From JAGQTE01 sp964648005 (lineage in GTDB: Bacteria > Actinomycetota > Acidimicrobiia > Acidimicrobiales > Acidimicrobilacustridaceae), in contig CAZYKR010000213.1 in the NCBI GenBank assembly GCA_964648005.1, positions 1 to 7,790 on the forward strand: a stretch of 7,790 bases of DNA, in the 5' to 3' direction. The position numbers were made by a program, and so were the translations under genes. This document shows, piece by piece, positions 6,056 to 7,790 of this stretch; within the stretch, counting starts at the first letter, position 1, and every line of letters begins with the position of its first letter. The notes under the pieces were generated by a model, which worked only from the letters and a program-made list of their open reading frames with translations, had not been told where the DNA came from and did no database searches.

Positions 6056-7790
6056 ATGCCCGCCGTCCCCTTCCTCGCCCGCCCCGGCCGTCGCGGTTCG
6101 CCCCGCACAGTCGCAGCGAGCATCACGATCATCGTGCTGACGCTTGCCTCGTTCGCGATCAGCGCACCGCCGGCCGCCGCGTTCTCCAACTTCGCCTTCA
6201 CCGTCACGTCGGACCAGCCGTTGATCGCCGGGAGCACGGCCAACCTGCAGGTGACCGTGTACAACGCTGGTCCGGATCCGTCCGACGACACCCTGCTCGA
6301 GATCACGCTGCCCCCAGGGTTGACGACGGCGCCGACCACGCCGTGCATCGATCCGAACTCCTGTCTCATCGGCGGGTTCGGCCTGCTGAACCCGGGCGAG
6401 AGCGAGACGCGGACGGTGCGCGTCGATGTCGACCCGGACTTCGTGGTCGACAACGGTGGCGGCGGGGCGTTGGCGAACGCGTCGATCGGCCTCTCCATCG
6501 ACTACGACGGCGGAGCGCAGACCGGTTCCCGGTCCGTCCAGGTGGGCGAGGCGTCCGACCTGCGGATCAACAAGTACGTCAACCCGGTCGTCGCCCAGGC
6601 GGGCCAGTCCATCCTCTACACAATCGACGTCGACAACCTCGGGCCCTCCACCGCCCGCAACGTCACGATCCGCGACACCCTGCTCGGGGGTGTCGGCGGG
6701 CCGGACGCGACGGTGACCATCCAGAGCTGCGCCTACTCCGTGTCCCAGGGCGGCGGGGCCATCACCCAGTTCAACTGCACGACCGGCCCGATCTTCACGG
6801 CGCAGTTCGGCAATGACATCGGCACGATGGCGACTGACCTCCTCCAGCCGATCGGCATGTATCCGAACCCTCCGGATCCACCGGTGATGGGAGGCCGTGC
6901 GCGGGCGTCGTTCCGCCTGGTGGCGACCGAGCCGCAGGAGTTCACCAACGAGGTGCGTGTGGTGAGCGACACCGCCGACCCCGATGCGACCAACAACCTC
7001 TCGGCAGTGCCGCACTCCGTGGAGGCCCTCGTCGACATGAGCGTCACCAACGTGGCCTCGTCGCCGACGGCGGAGCCCGGGGACCTCGTGACGACCACGG
7101 TCACGGCGACCAACAACGGGCCGTCCACCGCGCACAACGTCGTGGTGGAGGACCTGCTGCCGGCGGGCGTCGAGCTGGTGTCGGCCACGACGCCGGACGG
7201 AGTCTGCGTCGGAGGAACGCCGGGGGACCTCGATGACCCCGTGCGCTGCATGCTCGGCACCATCGCCCGACCCGACACCGTGACCGGACCATTCAGCGAG
7301 GTCGTCACGATCGTGGCCCGTGTCACCGGACCCCCAGGGTCCGAGCTCGTGGACCGTTCGTTCGTGAGCAGCGACGAGCCCGACCCGGACAACGCCGATG
7401 ACGGCGCCCAGTCGACCGTGAACGTCATCGCACCGGACCTGTTGTTCAACCCGCTGGTGCCCCAGCGGCAGTTCGACACCCGCACCGGGTCCGGCGGCGT
7501 GCCCGTCGGCAAGGTGGCAGGTGGCACCACGCTCGAGTTCACCGCCACGGGTGTGAACGGTGTGCCCGTCGGCGCTGCCGCGGTAGCACTGAACGTCACC
7601 GTCGAGGGTCCCGACGCCAGCGGCTGGGTCAAGGTCTTCCCGTGCGCCACGCCGGGCGGCACGGCGAGCAACGTCAACTACCTGGCGGGGCAGACGGTGG
7701 CCAACGCCGTCATCGCGCCGGTGGACGCCGCGGGCAAGGTGTGCTTCCAGACGACGGCGACCACCAACATCCTCTCGGACGTCTCGGGCT
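6056..7790 (+). CDS. Secreted DUF11-repeat protein with FDTR-type C-terminal module, 3' end missing
   Basis: The frame is open from ATG 6056 to the window end: 578 codons without a stop, so the gene is incomplete. Residues 1-42 form a long Sec-type signal peptide with a basic start (RPGRRGSPR), a hydrophobic core at 20-36 and likely cleavage after 'PPAAA' (42). Three DUF11-type immunoglobulin-like repeats follow at about 47-163, 168-322 and 326-457. Their marks are 'VTVYNAGPDPSDDTLLEITLPPGL', 'YTIDVDNLGPSTARNVTIRDTLL' and 'TVTATNNGPSTAHNVVVEDLLPAGVELVSA'. From about 463 a different module starts: 'LVPQRQFDTRTGSGGVPVGKVAGG', 'AVALNVTVEGP', 'VKVFPCATP' and 'NVNYLAGQTVANAVIAPV'. I recognise it as a recurrent module of actinobacterial secreted proteins, without a firm name. 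It is probably a cell-surface or extracellular structural or adhesive protein. No anchor is visible because the end is missing. Confidence 0.85.
   Translation, partial: MPAVPFLARPGRRGSPRTVAASITIIVLTLASFAISAPPAAAFSNFAFTVTSDQPLIAGSTANLQVTVYNAGPDPSDDTLLEITLPPGLTTAPTTPCIDPNSCLIGGFGLLNPGESETRTVRVDVDPDFVVDNGGGGALANASIGLSIDYDGGAQTGSRSVQVGEASDLRINKYVNPVVAQAGQSILYTIDVDNLGPSTARNVTIRDTLLGGVGGPDATVTIQSCAYSVSQGGGAITQFNCTTGPIFTAQFGNDIGTMATDLLQPIGMYPNPPDPPVMGGRARASFRLVATEPQEFTNEVRVVSDTADPDATNNLSAVPHSVEALVDMSVTNVASSPTAEPGDLVTTTVTATNNGPSTAHNVVVEDLLPAGVELVSATTPDGVCVGGTPGDLDDPVRCMLGTIARPDTVTGPFSEVVTIVARVTGPPGSELVDRSFVSSDEPDPDNADDGAQSTVNVIAPDLLFNPLVPQRQFDTRTGSGGVPVGKVAGGTTLEFTATGVNGVPVGAAAVALNVTVEGPDASGWVKVFPCATPGGTASNVNYLAGQTVANAVIAPVDAAGKVCFQTTATTNILSDVSG

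Noticed and set aside
6053..7135. 360-aa open frame on the minus strand
   Set aside because: It is opposite the secreted DUF11 protein and is Arg/Gly/His-rich low-complexity sequence with no recognisable domain.
6733..7677. 314-aa open frame on the minus strand
   Set aside because: It is a Thr/Ser/Pro-rich antisense of the DUF11 gene with no ribosome site or domain. The plus-strand frame has a signal peptide and clear repeats.
1..7790. Search for a defence island, prophage, CRISPR array or mobile element
   Set aside because: No transposase, integrase, terminal repeats, spaced repeats, nuclease, helicase or toxin-antitoxin motifs were seen. The gene content is ordinary chromosomal.

Overview
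The window is GC-rich, gene-dense chromosomal DNA of an actinobacterium. The protein types fit a free-living member of the Acidimicrobiia, perhaps an Ilumatobacter relative. The best clue is the last gene, whose C-terminal module carries an FDTR motif, an 'LNVTVEGP' strand and a 'VKVFPCATP...NVNY' stretch. As I recall, that module is common in secreted proteins of Acidimicrobiia. The lineage is an inference; no rRNA or marker gene is present.

Layout from left to right. (1) 1-357 (+) is the C-terminal end of an amidohydrolase-2 (ACMSD-like) enzyme. (2) 395-691 (-) is a small DUF4190 membrane protein, convergent with it. (3) 925-1785 (+) is an alpha/beta hydrolase with a complete catalytic triad. 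(4) 1791-2726 (-) is an exported, probably lipid-anchored YHYH-domain protein whose stop lies 5 nt from the hydrolase stop. (5) 2819-4372 (+) is a DUF1254/DUF1214 protein, divergent from the YHYH gene across 92 nt. (6) 4493-4915 (+) is a PhnB-like VOC (glyoxalase-fold) protein. (7) 4938-5915 (+) is an ECF sigma factor of the SigG-like (TIGR02960-type) group with a C-terminal SnoaL-like domain. It starts 22 nt after the VOC gene and the two probably form one operon. (8) 6056 to the window end (+) is a large secreted protein with a signal peptide, three DUF11-type repeats and the start of the FDTR module. It is cut by the window edge.

No tRNA, rRNA, CRISPR array, transposase or integrase was seen, and no stretch of more than 300 nt lacks a gene. 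The genes do not form one pathway. The only convincing functional pairing is the VOC/ECF sigma unit. The YHYH and DUF1254/1214 genes share a divergent control region. I see no clear new defence or mobile system. The points most worth a second look are the sigma factor that carries its own possible sensor domain, the regular two-cysteines-per-module design of the secreted protein, and a short AT-rich dyad in that protein's promoter region.
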